Origin: Phorcus lineatus
Lineage: Eukaryota; Mollusca; Gastropoda; Trochida; Trochidae
Length of the DNA stretch: 64,000 bases
Direction of reading: 5' to 3'
Assembly (NCBI GenBank): GCA_921293015.1
Contig: OV121088.1
Coordinates: 8,183,882-8,247,881 of the forward strand
Made by a program: the position numbers and the translations under genes. Numbering within the stretch: position 1 is the stretch's first letter; each line of letters opens with the position of its first letter. Under the pieces are notes generated by a model. The model was not told the origin of the DNA. It was given only the letters and a program-made list of their open reading frames with translations, and did not search any database. Positions 10,901 to 20,369 of this stretch are shown in pieces.

Positions 10901-13764
10901 ATATTAATATAAGGGTTGACTCCGTTGTAGGTCGGTCTTTTTCTATGTCACAATGTAGCTAGAGATCGACAGTCTCACATTTAACTTGATCGACAGTCTC
11001 ACATTTCACTTGATCGACAGTTTCACATGGCAGTTTCACATCCAACTTGATCGACAGTCTCACATTTAACTTGATCGACAGTCTCGCATTTCCCTTGATC
11101 GACAGTCTCGCATTTCCCTTGATCGACAGTCTCACAATTCACTTGATCGACAGTCTCACATTCAACTGTGCGTTAAATAGGCATATAACTGAAGTTGGAA
11201 GTAACATGAAATACTTCCAAGAATTGTTTTGTCAGCAATATGTATCTTGATTAAATATGGGCATGTTTAATGTGTTGAGATATCTGATGATTGTCAAGTC
11301 TGATAACGAGGTTACTTTTGAAAAAAAACGAGCTTCTTATTCTGCTTAAAATACAATCATTTCATATTCAGTGGTGAAGTATCATTTTAACTCTTGCTAA
11401 ACACCATCAAACACTTAATTAAACACTTGGTTTTTTAAACCTAGACGACTGTGAGGGTCATATTTGAATTTCCTATGATAGTATGGAAGATTAACGTTAT
11501 AACCTATTTTGAATTAAAGGTAAATTTGCAATACATTTAGACTTTCCAGCATAATTTAAGTTGGCGACACTAGGCAGTATCATCACATTGACGTAAACTC
11601 ACGGGCCAAAGAATCGCTACCACTTTAGTTTTGAATTTACGAAAGAAATCAAACTCAGATTCAAACCCAATCGCATGAAAACACATCGCCCATATACAAA
11701 AATGATTGTTTCATATTGAACTGTGCTATCAAATGCATGTTTTTCCCAAATGTTGTCAAATTATGGTTTCAGCTTTTTCATACAAAGCAAAATAGCCCCA
11801 TGCCCGACTAGTATAACAGCAATGCAAATTGGGTGTCAGACACGCACTTTGTAAACTAAAACACTTGAAGAATGACAAGATTGACTTTACAACAACGTGA
11901 GCGAGCAATCGGGATGATTGAAATGGGAGCCACCCACATCCATGTTGCAAGAACGCTTGTCTGTCACCGTACAACTGTCACAAGACTGATGCAACGTTAT
12001 CGTCATGTGGGAAAGACTTTAGACAGACCAAGATCGGGCCGACCCACCAGTACGACCAATATATGCACACCTTACACCTCAGAAACCGCTTCCTGACAGT
12101 GACGTCATCGGCGTCGAATGCCCTGGGTCACCGGGTTAGCCGACACACAGTGTCCAGACGTCTAAGATTCCATGGCATCAGGGCATACTTATAATTCCGG
12201 GGACAGCTGTTGACAGCTGAACATCGCCAACGAAGACTGAGATGGGCGAGGACGGTTTTACGTTGACAGCGACGTCAATGGCAGAGGCTGCTTTTCTCTG
12301 ACGACAGTCGGTTCTGTTTCTTCAAAGCAGATGAATGGCACGTGTTTACCCCCGTCGGGGAGAGAGAACGGCTGCATGTTGCGTTTAGGAAGTGGTGCCC
12401 TACGGAGGAGGAAGTGTCATGGTTTGGGGAGGCATACTTGGTGAGGAAAAGTATTGTTATCGTGAACTGAAATCTAACCGCTCAGCGTTACGTCGATGGC
12501 ATTCTCCATCCCGTCGCGTCTGTACCTTTCTTTGACAACATGCACAAGGTGTGATCTTTCAACAAGACAATGCCCGATCACACACAGCTCGGGTTACTCA
12601 GAACTTCCAACAACATCGACGTTTTGCCGTGGGCAGCACTCTCGCCCGAAATGTCACCGATCGAACATCTTTGGGACGCTTTGGGTTGTCGTATTCGTCA
12701 ATGACGACCACCTCCAGATAACCACCAGCAATTTCCTTAAGCTCTCATAGAAGAATGACAGCGCATTCTTAGCTTGTAATGACGTCAGACGTTGGATTTT
12801 CTCAACGCGTCGAAGTATATGCGTGTATTGTTGCAGGGGGAGGCCATACACGTTATCGATATGAACTGTTTTCAACACACCGAACCTGGATTTCCCTGCA
12901 CCGGGATCAGTCATGACAGTGAACTTGGACTTTTAGACCCCCAGGTCAATATCGGAGACTGTGCCGTTGATACCGGAAGCATATTTGTTGAATTTTTAGG
13001 AATATGATATCGTCGCATGTTCTTGTTGGATAAATATTTAGTTTTTTTAATCTAACTTTTGTATTCATTCTGCGGTCTTGATTTAAATAAATGGTAGCGT
13101 TTCCTTTGAGTTTATATTCAAAGGCACTGTCGCTCGTTTTATGGAAATATGGCGATTTAATTAAAGGATATAAGATGTTATTAAATGCAATAAAACCTCT
13201 CTTATTAATAAAAGTAAAGACTATCCGAACGTGTTGAGTTGAGGAAAAAATAAAATTCATATTGAAGGCAGTGGAATCGCCGAAAATGGCGGAAATTTGA
13301 ATTTTAAATAATCGACATGCGAAAGTTCTTCAAAGAAAAAGTTCCCTACATGTTATCCCGTACTAAAGAATCGTTAACCTACATTGATTCAACTGAATGT
13401 CCGAAGGTTCGCCATAACATTGAAGGATATTTTACAACTAATGTTGATTTTTAATGGTTATTTTTATAATAATAATAAAACATTGTGTTTCAGATTCCTG
13501 TTGGTTCAAGCGTTACAGAAACGTAGTCCTGAATCCGTTGCTCGACACTGAATCCTCCACGTCTCAAGATGAATGCCGAGATTTCTGTCTCGATAAACTT
13601 ATTCAGGGGGAGGAATGCATTGCTTACACCTATAAGGGGAAAAGCTGCTTCTTTCTTATGGGCAGCGATCTCATGGTCGATCCCCCAGAGGTTACTTGCA
13701 GCAGTGGCTCAACAACCGATGTAAAGAAATGCTTTCGCTGTGGGTATACTTTTTCTTAGTAATG

Positions 13765-13834
<70 letters not shown>

Positions 13835-14000
13835 CGCGTTGATCATTATACTATGAACAAATTCCTTCTCTCATTTAGATACCTATGAACCACGTCTTGA
13901 AGCCAACCAATCTGACGAGTTGCCGACGTGCAAAAACAAAGTGGATTCACCCGGCAGTTTTACAATTAATGGAACATTTGTGCATCCCGCCTGCACTTAG
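1969..14000 (+). CDS. Candidate secreted C-type lectin/PAN protein gene, 3' part (multi-exon)
   Basis: This is a gene model I assembled from splice signals. Candidate coding exons are 1969-1998, 2213-2242, 2525-2560, 3068-3103, 6529-6564, 8348-8510, 9177-9394, 13494-13739 and 13879-14000, with a broken exon at 4595. Every junction is phase-compatible: all short exons are phase 1-1, the CTLD runs phase 1 to 2 to 1, the PAN-like exon is 1-1, and the last exon starts in phase 1 and ends at TAG. Phase 1-1 modules are typical of shuffled extracellular domains. The short exons would encode a Thr/Ser/Gly/acidic stalk ahead of the lectin domain. The 5' end, including any signal peptide, lies outside or was not found. 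The CTLD and PAN-like exons are strong; use of the short exons needs RNA evidence. Confidence 0.6.
2213..2242 (+). CDS. Short exon B (30 nt, phase 1-1), duplicate of A
   Basis: Acceptor 'atattttttttag'-like tract, donor 'gtatgt'. It encodes GEDGTSTFAK in phase 1. The reading frame and both splice signals are kept despite diverged introns, which suggests selection or a recent common origin. Confidence 0.5.
2525..2560 (+). CDS. Short exon C (36 nt, phase 1-1)
   Basis: Preceded by 'tttaacag' and followed by 'gtaagc'. In phase 1 it encodes DDDVGYNFVYEP after the split codon, with no stop. Its length matches the exons at 3068 and 6529 exactly. Confidence 0.45.
3068..3103 (+). CDS. Short exon D (36 nt, phase 1-1)
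   Basis: Acceptor 'tatttcag', donor 'gtgaag'. It encodes VTDGSFQILQAQ. The exon and about 260 bases upstream are duplicated at 3545-3845, where the exon copy has lost both splice sites. Confidence 0.5.
3545..3845 (+). pseudogene. Degenerate duplicate of exon D and its upstream intron
   Basis: Homologous to about 2805-3103; shared blocks include 'tggtagatt', 'ggtcgataactc' and 'atactgac'. In the exon copy (about 3809-3844) the acceptor AG has become AA and the donor GGT has become AGA, so it cannot be spliced as an exon in the ancestral way. Confidence 0.6.
4452..4490 (+). repeat. Fragment of dispersed repeat D
   Basis: 'gagtgagttgg' followed by 'tttaacgtgctttgaaca' matches the start of the fuller copy at 52393. 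Only the first 40 bases or so are present. Confidence 0.5.
4595..4619 (+). pseudogene. Short exon E, broken by a MITE insertion
   Basis: A good acceptor ('gttttccag') opens a phase-1 frame DSSAGDSFI. After 25 bases it runs into the terminus of a MITE-B element (starting CATCCTGC at 4620). No donor follows, so the exon is interrupted where its siblings would have about 11 more bases. Confidence 0.5.
4620..4795 (+). mobile_element. MITE-B, 5' portion (truncated)
   Basis: Starts with the family terminus CATCCTGCTAAATCAGC and continues through the 'gaatccgc' and 'ccctgattt' blocks to 'gagcttgaag', where similarity ends. The 3' half of the full copy at 33295-33628 is absent. Confidence 0.7.
4796..6528. 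other. Intron sequence of the lectin gene
   Basis: AT-rich with only short chance ORFs. I see no domain, structured RNA or clear repeat. A possible exon at 5994-6045 was considered and rejected on phase. Confidence 0.5.
6529..6564 (+). CDS. Short exon F (36 nt, phase 1-1)
   Basis: Strong polypyrimidine acceptor 'atttctttcag' and donor 'gtgcgt'. It encodes DVAATETTTHAQ, a Thr-rich stalk-like segment likely to be O-glycosylated. It is the last short exon before the lectin domain. Confidence 0.5.
6850..7174 (+). mobile_element. tRNA-derived SINE, copy 1
   Basis: The head carries an A-box-like 'tagcgcattggttagcaca' and a B-box-like 'ggtacgaatcc'. The body contains 'ggttcgctagttcca', and the tail is 'ggcgttaaaccccatttcac' followed by 'ctcacctc'. 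It is homologous to copies at 18540 and, on the minus strand, about 46075. Confidence 0.8.
7313..8113 (+). mobile_element. MITE-A copy 1 (801 bp, TIRs, 9-bp target duplication)
   Basis: The element starts CATCCTGTCTCAGGGCAAGA and ends with the matching inverted repeat GTCTTACC...GAGACAGGATG, with inverted repeats of about 70 bp. It is flanked by a perfect 9-bp duplication TATCAAAAT (7304-7312 and 8114-8122). No ORF encodes a transposase. A 9-10 bp duplication points to a Mutator-like superfamily; this is inferred from duplication length only. The interior carries repeat D in reverse orientation. Confidence 0.85.
8348..8510 (+). CDS. C-type lectin domain, exon 1 of 2
   Basis: Acceptor 'ccttgttcaag' and donor 'gtaagt' give a 163-nt exon, phase 1 in and phase 2 out. 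It encodes the N-terminal half of a CTLD: a short strand (EHITVYEGR), the signature LTWSQANSFCHKYNQTLVSM with the first conserved Cys, and a following helix (RKLKTLTENLPG). In the family this half forms the first helices of the loop-in-a-loop fold. It continues in phase with the exon at 9177. The alternative acceptor two bases downstream would give phase 0, which does not fit the neighbours. Confidence 0.8.
8511..9176. other. CTLD intron
   Basis: About 670 bases between the two CTLD exons. It has good donor and acceptor ends and no recognisable repeat or ORF. Confidence 0.6.
9177..9394 (+). CDS. C-type lectin domain, exon 2 of 2
   Basis: Acceptor 'ctatcttcag', donor 'gtaggt'; 218 nt, phase 2 in and phase 1 out. 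It encodes the C-terminal CTLD half: TIWSGLRR (the WIGL-like core), WTHWNL, then conserved cysteines in SSDDCVTING, FPSDCNN and YFACE. With the Cys of exon 1 these give the usual two disulfides. The carbohydrate/calcium motifs EPN or QPD, and WND, are not present (EWFPSDC stands at the WND site), so classic Ca2+-dependent mannose or galactose binding is not predicted. An additional Cys occurs in WADCAPLG. It joins in phase to the PAN-like exon at 13494. Confidence 0.82.
9447..9565 (+). pseudogene. Partial duplicate of CTLD exon 2 with a nonsense codon
   Basis: Starting about 50 bases after the real exon, a diverged copy of its second half encodes GNDCVIIHGDN, then TAG at 9511-9513 where the real exon has Trp (EWFPSDC), then FPSDCQRRKFSACEQEL and a donor-like 'gtgggt'. 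It has no 5' half and no acceptor. It is a dead partial tandem duplication. Confidence 0.8.
9583..9869 (+). mobile_element. MITE-B, 5'-truncated
   Basis: Matches the family from the 'ccctgatctcctt' block through 'gagcttgaagctact' and 'tctcattggctagttagata' to the 3' terminus GTAGCAGGATG. Confidence 0.75.
9950..10339 (+). mobile_element. MITE-C, decayed copy
   Basis: Shares 'aactgaacactaccaacaaat', 'ctgtaaataagttt' and the 3' end 'cacactctgtgctcct' with the intact copies at 28326 and 30087. The 5' end is not recognisable. Confidence 0.6.
10340..10963. other. Intron sequence without recognised features
   Basis: AT-rich, no ORF or repeat identified. Confidence 0.5.
10964..11166 (+). repeat. 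24-bp minisatellite (about 8-9 units)
   Basis: The unit is gatcgacagtctcacattta followed by actt, with one unit internally truncated. Since 24 is a multiple of 3, one frame stays open through the array, but this is a by-product of the period. Confidence 0.9.
11872..12935 (+). pseudogene. Tc1-like transposase, full length but dead
   Basis: The N-terminus (11872) has the paired-type HTH signature: LTLQQRERAIGMIEMGATHIHVAR, then TVTRLMQRYRHVGKT and the GRPRSGRP-type linker. A frameshift near 12055 moves the rest to another frame (HLRNRFLTVTSSASNALG). Later pieces show the DDE triad context: LLFSDDSRF (near 12292), FQQDNARSHTARV (near 12560) and MSPIEHLWDAL (near 12650). The family terminus GGHTRY is near 12840. 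In-frame stops (for example after GIRAYL) and further shifts are present. Tc1 transposases cut and paste elements at TA sites. Inverted repeats were not identified. It sits in the intron before the PAN-like exon. Confidence 0.85.
13494..13739 (+). CDS. PAN/apple-like domain exon of the lectin gene
   Basis: Acceptor 'gtgtttcag'; 246 nt; phase 1 in and out if the donor is 'gtgggt' at 13740. It encodes a Cys-rich module: DSCWFKRYRN, then TSQDECRDFCLDK, EECIAYTYKGKSCFFL and VTCSSGSTTDVKKC. The C-x3-C, C-x-A-Y-T-Y and C-F-F-L pattern is that of PAN/apple domains, which bind proteins or sugars in secreted proteins. Without splicing, the frame would end at TAG 13757-13759. The phase-1 donor is preferred because it joins the next exon in frame. 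Assignment to PAN rests on the cysteine pattern only. Confidence 0.65.
13768..13831 (+). repeat. (GA)n microsatellite, about 32 dinucleotides
   Basis: A pure AG/GA run inside the last intron of the lectin gene, 28 bases after the donor. It is likely to be length-polymorphic. Confidence 0.95.
13879..14000 (+). CDS. Terminal coding exon of the lectin gene
   Basis: Acceptor 'cttctctcatttag', phase 1. It encodes TYEPRLEANQSDELPTC, then KNKVDSPGSFTINGTFVHPAC and Thr-stop (TAG 13998-14000). The two cysteines, Asn-linked glycosylation sequons (NQS, NGT) and absence of a membrane segment suggest a secreted product. The other two phases hit stops early. I saw no clear AATAAA polyadenylation signal in the next few hundred bases. 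Confidence 0.6.
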
Positions 14001-15244
14001 CAGGAGAGTCGTAAAAAATCGAAACACCCTTCATAACGAATCTTGTTTGGTTTTTGCATTATGTGTACATGTAAATAAGATGTTTTACCGTTCCTGTAAT
14101 CCTTTAAACAGACAATTTGTTCACATACCTTCAACAGAATTTCGTAGAAATACAAGATTTTGTCATCTTCTTGTCGATTAAGTCTTCGAGTTTCTAAGGT
14201 ACGAAGAAAATTCTGACACTTTTTATTATTTGTTATACAAGTTTCAAAGTCTCCTGAAGTAAGAAATGTAAGTATCATGTAATGTAAATGAAGTATCAGG
14301 ATATGTTTGTAAGACGCTAAAAATGTATCAGGAAGTATTTGAAAGATTTTTACGATTTTTACGATTTTATATGCAAGTTATTAGACAGTTTAGTTCAATG
14401 TCAACAATATAAAGATCCAAATATAAGGTTGGAATATTACGTCAATAGATAAATATGTATTAAAAAAGGTTTGTAATTTGTCTCTAGTCGATGTTTACAA
14501 TGAATCAACTATGCATATTGTATTAAAGACGGACATGAGATGATTGTTTCACTAAGTTCAGTGTAAATCAAAATTGTTGCACGCTAACTCCTTTAGGCTC
14601 TCTTTTTCTGCAGTAAAATTGTATTAGTTCTTATATACCTTCATTCATACTGTATTTAGCGGTCTGTTTGAATTTTGAAAATGACTATTTATTGAATGCA
14701 TCCATACGAAAAGTTTGCAAATGGTACAAGGCGTCAATCTAACATTCTAATTCATGAACTACAAAACAAGGTTTAAATGCTCAGATAAATTTGATTTTCA
14801 TGTTTTACACCTTTACCTATTAGCTCACACTTTCGTGTTCAAATCGGATCATAACGGATTGTTTCCTTTTAAAGTTTAAATTGAAGTTCCTGAGCATACT
14901 TTTTGAAAACCAGCGTTACCAATAATTTCATCTATTCTCATATTAAGTCGTTTCGTTATGATAGTGTTGCATATCAAAACTCACGGACGGGTCATCTAGT
15001 AAACGTTCTCCTGATGCAAAGTCTTAACGGTTACTCTTAAGAGAATCTGAACATTAAGCCCTTGGTAATCGAGGTCGCATATAAAAGGGCCATTGACGCC
15101 GGACAATTTGTATGTACATTACAAGTGATATTTACCGGTCACATGTGGAAACAGCTCAGCCGGAAGCGCTCATAAAATGTCGAATTAAGGGTAACAATAA
15201 CAACTTACCAATGTCGCGTGATAGCTTGTATTAAACGTTATACC
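14001..15244. other. 3' flank of the lectin gene
   Basis: Probable 3' UTR followed by intergenic AT-rich DNA. Only short chance ORFs; no repeat or RNA gene recognised. Confidence 0.5.
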
Positions 15245-15517
15245 CTCTTATCCGCTGAGCTCTTCATAAATACCCTGATATCCTTCACGCAGAAAGCCTC
15301 GTATCGCTAGCTATCTAACCAGCCAATGAGACGACTCGCATCCATCAACAGTGACACAGCCCGGATGAAATGCATTTGCATAACAAAATTTCATCGGTTG
15401 ATAAAATAACGTGAACATATCCACGAATATCAAGTCTCCAACCACTTAAGGCATTTGGCCAGATCAGGGTATTTGGAAGGTGTTCAGGGGATTCAAATAC
15501 ACTGATGTAGCAGGATG
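15245..15517 (+). mobile_element. MITE-B, degraded copy
   Basis: Contains 'ctagctatctaaccagccaa' followed by 'tgagacgactcgcat', 'cccggatg' and the 3' terminus 'tgatgtagcaggatg'. The extreme 5' terminus is eroded. Confidence 0.7.
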
Positions 15518-17965
15518 TTAAATGTTGGCAAAGCGAAATGTTATATACGGATTGTGAGGTTTTTACTGCGTTCACAAGTCGTATGTAACACGTATAACTT
15601 TTATAATTTCTCAACCCAAATAACTTATATCATGAATGATAGCTCTTTATTTTTATCTCATAATTTTAGATAGGTAAAAAACTAAATACTGTTGTTAACA
15701 AGAAAAAACAACTCATTGTTTATATTTTCTGATTTCTTTAAACATAAACAGAAGCAGTCTCGACTCGTTTTATTTGATAAAATGTTTGTTTTAAATATGC
15801 TTTTATCGACCTTGTCAATTGCACATTCACCGTTTCTCCTGCTTTTTTATAGAATTTTGCTTCTTTGAATTTGATTTACTCTTTCATAGAATAAAAAATA
15901 TTTGGTTAGAATCACTGTTTTGTTCTTATTTTTAACTAACTTAAACATCGACGATCCTTGGTATACACTTCGTGATCGTTTTGCTCTATATTTTAGCTGA
16001 CCCAAGACTTTTGTCAGGAACTCAAATTAATCGCCGTGAAATATTGTTAAGAAACAAGTTTTTTAAGAAACCTAAAAATTTTACGATGTAAATACATGTA
16101 TTGGTATTGATAAAAACAAAAGCATGATTTGAAAACTTGAACTGCTGGAGATCTGAACGAGTTGAAATGAATTTTTCTAAACGTGACAATTTCATTCGAA
16201 TTCTCGAATCAAGGGCGAGTAGATTCAGAAGAATTGTTCCTAATGAGGAGCCTTTCGTGATGTGGTGTACCGAACGAGTCATTCTCATTAAAATAAGCTA
16301 GAACTTAATAATCGTTCCTCGTTGTACCAAACGATGTATGATTTATATTTTCTTAAAGATTGAAATGTGATTGATTCCGAGCTATCGTGCCTTATGTCCA
16401 TGCACGTGATGTCATTCCAGCTCTAATTATTCCATATCTAACTCAAAGACAAAGTGAAAATGATAGTAATGTTACAAGAGCCTGAAACATTATTCACTAA
16501 TTTTATTGTCGAGAATACCTTGCCGATCAGATTATTGGAAACTTACACTTCTAATTAGTAAATAAATGTTGATAAATACGTCTTAGAATAACTTTGAAAT
16601 ATAGAACATATTGAGAACTTAGTTCGCCCCAAATATACTAATTTTTGCATTAGTTCTTAGCAAAAAATACTATTTGCATTAAAACAGGGTTGGGTTCCCT
16701 GGTTATGAGCACATGGTGTGTGCACAATGTTTAACAGTTAACACTAACTAGACACGAAAACATCAAGATTGGTGTACGGATAAATAGTGCACGATATTCA
16801 AAGAATTGTGCTCGATCCCTCGAAACTGTTCTCTCTATGGGTATAAAAGGAAGTTTCATTGACCAAATTCTTTTTCATGCGATGAAAGATTCTTATTTTC
16901 AATAGTTTAACATGACATCATAGGGCCAAATTTTGTATGTTTAAGTATTTATCCTGTGACGGATTACAGCTAGGAAATAAAATGGCATTGTCATAAATAT
17001 TGAACAAAACTGTGTATTTTTATTTGAAAGCAAATAATTGTGGATTGTTTTCAACGGTCACTCTTTATTATTCATATCAGTTGAATTCTTAAACCAAGTT
17101 ATGAATTTAGCATGATTTACATTAAGAAGCTACCAAGTTTATATAAGTATGATTAAAATCTCTTGTGCTCCGAGTAATAAAAGTTCCATCAAGAATCTTC
17201 ACGAATCTATTATCAAACTCGGCACACATCGTTAATAATTGATTACTATGAGTAAGTTATCAATAACCTGTTCCAAATGATACACACTTTAGATCGAGAA
17301 ATGTATTAGGCAGCCGTAAAATAAACAGTTGCATGCCTTATCTATATCCTCTGTTTCACTGCGCCCACAGTTTGATTAGGACAATGTACAGATACAGACT
17401 CCTTTCGGGAAGAACTCTAAAACAATGCATTATGATAGCATTTTGTGTTTCGTCTACGTACTTGGGGCCTTTTGCTTAAAAAGATTTGTATAAAAATTGT
17501 TTGTTTGTATTTTCGATTTGGACTGTTGAAGAACATAATTATAAAAGACAACAACAGAAAATCATGTCTTATTATAACTTGGCATTTGTATTACTCCCCA
17601 ACTGAGGTGGTTCTTTCATTTTCTATCTCCAGACCGTAAACTTTATTTTCAATGAAGATGATACGGTGTTATACAAAATCTCATTTGCATTCAATTATTT
17701 ATGAATTCAAAATATGTATCATTATATATTGGTATGTACTTATATATATGTGATATACCATCGTTGACGACATTTGTTATTAAAAACGAAGTGGTTATAT
17801 CAAATAGCCACCACAAGGACTGTGGTGAGAAAATCAAAATATTTTTGAAACCATGGCAAAATATATTTGTGAAGTAAAACGGTCTTAAATGACCTACAGA
17901 CGCAATTCATGAGATCGAGTTTTATCAGAACATTTGTGTCCCTTTAAGACTTAAGACCTGTGAGA
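15518..17965. other. AT-rich intergenic or intronic DNA
   Basis: No gene recognised. A TATA-like 'gggtataaaagg' occurs near 16838, but no exon follows that I can support. Confidence 0.4.
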
Positions 17966-18056
17966 ATGGAAGGACCCAATTATTAAATGGAAAGCATGGA
18001 AAGACTCAATCATTAAATGGAAAGCATGGGAGGACTCAATCATTTAATGGAAATGT
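17966..18056 (+). repeat. About 31-bp tandem repeat, 3 units
   Basis: The unit is 'aaatggaaagcatggaaaga' followed by 'ctcaatcatt', repeated three times with small changes. Confidence 0.85.
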
Positions 18057-18539
18057 CCCTTCTCCAACAGACCCTATACAAATAAGTTATCTAGCATCCA
18101 TGTCTAGTCTGAATCGTGACGTTAAATTCCTAGGGACCTTAAAAATTCATGACTCCTCAAAGAAGTGACAGGACCCCAAACAAATCTTTACTTATCCAAT
18201 TTATCTTTACTTGACAGGGTTTTATTTAATGAGTTGTGGCTGATGATATATCCTAATTACGCGTGCAATTTATCAACAACGTGTACGTTATTTGTATTTA
18301 ATCAACACATCTTTGTAGTGGAAAGCATTATGGAGAATTATTCAAGCGCATTGGGAAGAGATTGAGATCGTTATTCCGCTTGACTTCAAGTCAGTGTTCA
18401 TCGATCTGTAGTTAACAAGAATCGTATTACATACAACATAAGCTTTCGTTCTGGGTTAAAGAGTTACAAATTGTAATGTCACTGCTGTATCTACATAAGA
18501 AATGTCGCTGAATTTTACATTTGGAAATATCATGTATTT

Positions 18540-18842
18540 GCCTCTCATTCTGGTGCAGTGGGTAACACGTTCGTTTCGGATCAAAAGGTCCGTGGTTCAA
18601 ACCCCGTCAGGGGCTAGGCAACTTTGTCTGCAGTAGAGAACTGTTCTATACACATCAAGGTTTGGGTGCAACGCTACATTTCAACCAACCATGGTTCGCT
18701 AGTTCCAGCTAGTGCTCGCAGGTTTCAACGCAATGCATAGGAACAATGGTGTTGAAGGCTTTCTCCCTATAATAATACCAACATCCGTGATATGATTTAA
18801 ATACTCTTGAAATCGGCGTTAAACCCCATTTCACCTCACCTC
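18540..18842 (+). mobile_element. tRNA-derived SINE, copy 2
   Basis: Best-preserved head in the window: A box 'tggtgcagtgggtaacacg' and B box 'ggttcaaaccccg', then the shared body 'ggttcgctagttccagc' and tail 'cggcgttaaaccccatttca'. The tRNA-like part is not a functional tRNA (no full cloverleaf). Confidence 0.85.
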
Positions 18843-19039
18843 AAATCTCATTCTGCCGTCACATTCTTCCTGCTTTTAAGCATATGTATTTATCATTGAG
18901 AATAGACAACAACAAAAAATGGTGGCAGCAAAACGTCCTTTTTCGAAGGTGATTATCTTGTACATTGACACATTGGAGACACATTCAAATCATCTCGCAA
19001 CCTTTTCCTGACGCAGTATTTTTAATGTCCTATAATGTT

Positions 19040-19640
19040 GATAATATATGTATTTTGATGATATAATAGTTTGAAGGTTTGACAAGAAACCTAGATTTAA
19101 AAAAACTATAGATATTTCTTTCCATCGATACCATTATTTTGCGTGACCTCCTTGTTCGAGACGCCTCCTTATTCCTCAATCGGAAGACAGCTGTTTTATT
19201 CCTAACGAAAAGAAGCAATCAGATCGTAAAGAGTATGGGTCTTCCTGTCGGACATCGCGGTCCAAAATGTCACAAAAGTGTTCTATTGGACTGAGATTCA
19301 GGCTCAAGTCTGTGCATGTGAACGCCCAACTGCTTTTTGTTGCAATACTTAGATGACGGCATGGACTCAGTGTGGTTTGGTGATGTGATAATAGGACGAT
19401 TATCAAACTTTGAAACAAAGGTACTTTGAAGCATCTCCTAATGATACAGAAGACCGCCTGTTATCCTCGAATGAAAAAGGAAATGCAACCCATTACCATT
19501 ATTTATCATACCCAGAAACCGTCCCTTGATAATGCGGGAAACTAATCTCTTTGCCTCCACAAAGTTGTACGACCGTCCGCCATATGCAAGTGTATCCTCC
19601 TTCACGATGCATTTTTCCGACGAACACGTTAAATACACTA
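19040..19640 (-). pseudogene. Tc1-like transposase remnant, C-terminal half
   Basis: Read on the minus strand, 19176-19418 encodes LSLNLSPIEHFCDILDRDVR, which matches the third catalytic motif of Tc1 transposases (SPIEHLWDxLxRxVR). Upstream minus-strand pieces (about 19450-19640) resemble the segment before the second Asp (VNVFVGKMH, IWRT). Frames are broken and the N-terminus is missing. It is a different copy from the one at 11872. Confidence 0.7.
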
Positions 19641-19844
19641 GCCAAATCAAGTTTTTATGAGCTTATTGGGCCGCTTAATACATGTAGGTCTACTTTTCCT
19701 GCTGTATCCCGCTGATTTCCCAACAATGTGCTCGAGTCCATTGATCGGCGCTCATCTGCCTCAAAACGTCTCTATCCTTTTATATCGCTTTCTTACGAGG
19801 TCTTCCATTTGGTAGATCTTTAAAATCGTTACTAAACACGAATT

Positions 19845-20369
19845 TCTTTCAAAGATTATCAATATAAAAAATGTGTTAGAGTTGGTAATCTTATAACTGA
19901 AGTATTTACAACCTCCGCTGGTGTTCGCCAGGGTTGCATTCTTAGCCCTGTGCTCTTCATCTTTTTTATCAATGAGTTGATAGAAGAATTCAAGACCTAT
20001 GGATTAAGAAGTATATTTGTGAGAGACGGAACTGACGATATTCAGTTGATCTTGTTTGCTGATGATGTAACATTATTGTATGACACTGTTGTAGGTTTGC
20101 AGAAGAAGCTTGATTTGTGAAAATGTTATTGTGATAAATGGGGTCTTCAGGTATACTTGAATAAATCATGCATTGTCGTATTTAGGAATGGGGGATATCT
20201 AAATAAAAACGAAAAATGGACATATGATGGAGAAAAGATCAATGTTGTATCATTTTATAAATATCTAGGCATACTGTTCTCATCGAGACTTGTGTGGTTG
20301 AAGGCGTGTGAAACATTAGCTATTCAAGCCCAAAAGGCCTGTTTTCCTATTTTTCAACTTATTAATTAA
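19845..20369 (+). pseudogene. LINE reverse transcriptase, palm to thumb
   Basis: Contains TSAGVRQGCILSPVLF (RT motif 4), then LILFADDVTLLYD with the catalytic FADD at 20055-20066, and KWGLQVYLNKS plus YKYLGILFSSRL downstream. The RT copies LINE RNA at the insertion site. A TGA at 20118-20120 interrupts the frame just after the FADD region, and a stop at about 20367 follows the thumb. The copy is inactive. Confidence 0.85.

Noticed and set aside
10964-11166. CRISPR-like array
   Set aside because: Units are directly adjacent with no spacers; it is a simple minisatellite in a eukaryotic intron.
10964-11250. ORF with repeated IDSL units
   Set aside because: It is the translation of a 24-bp minisatellite; openness follows from a period divisible by three.
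16830-16860. TATA-box-like 'gggtataaaagg'
   Set aside because: No initiator, first exon or downstream coding sequence could be supported.
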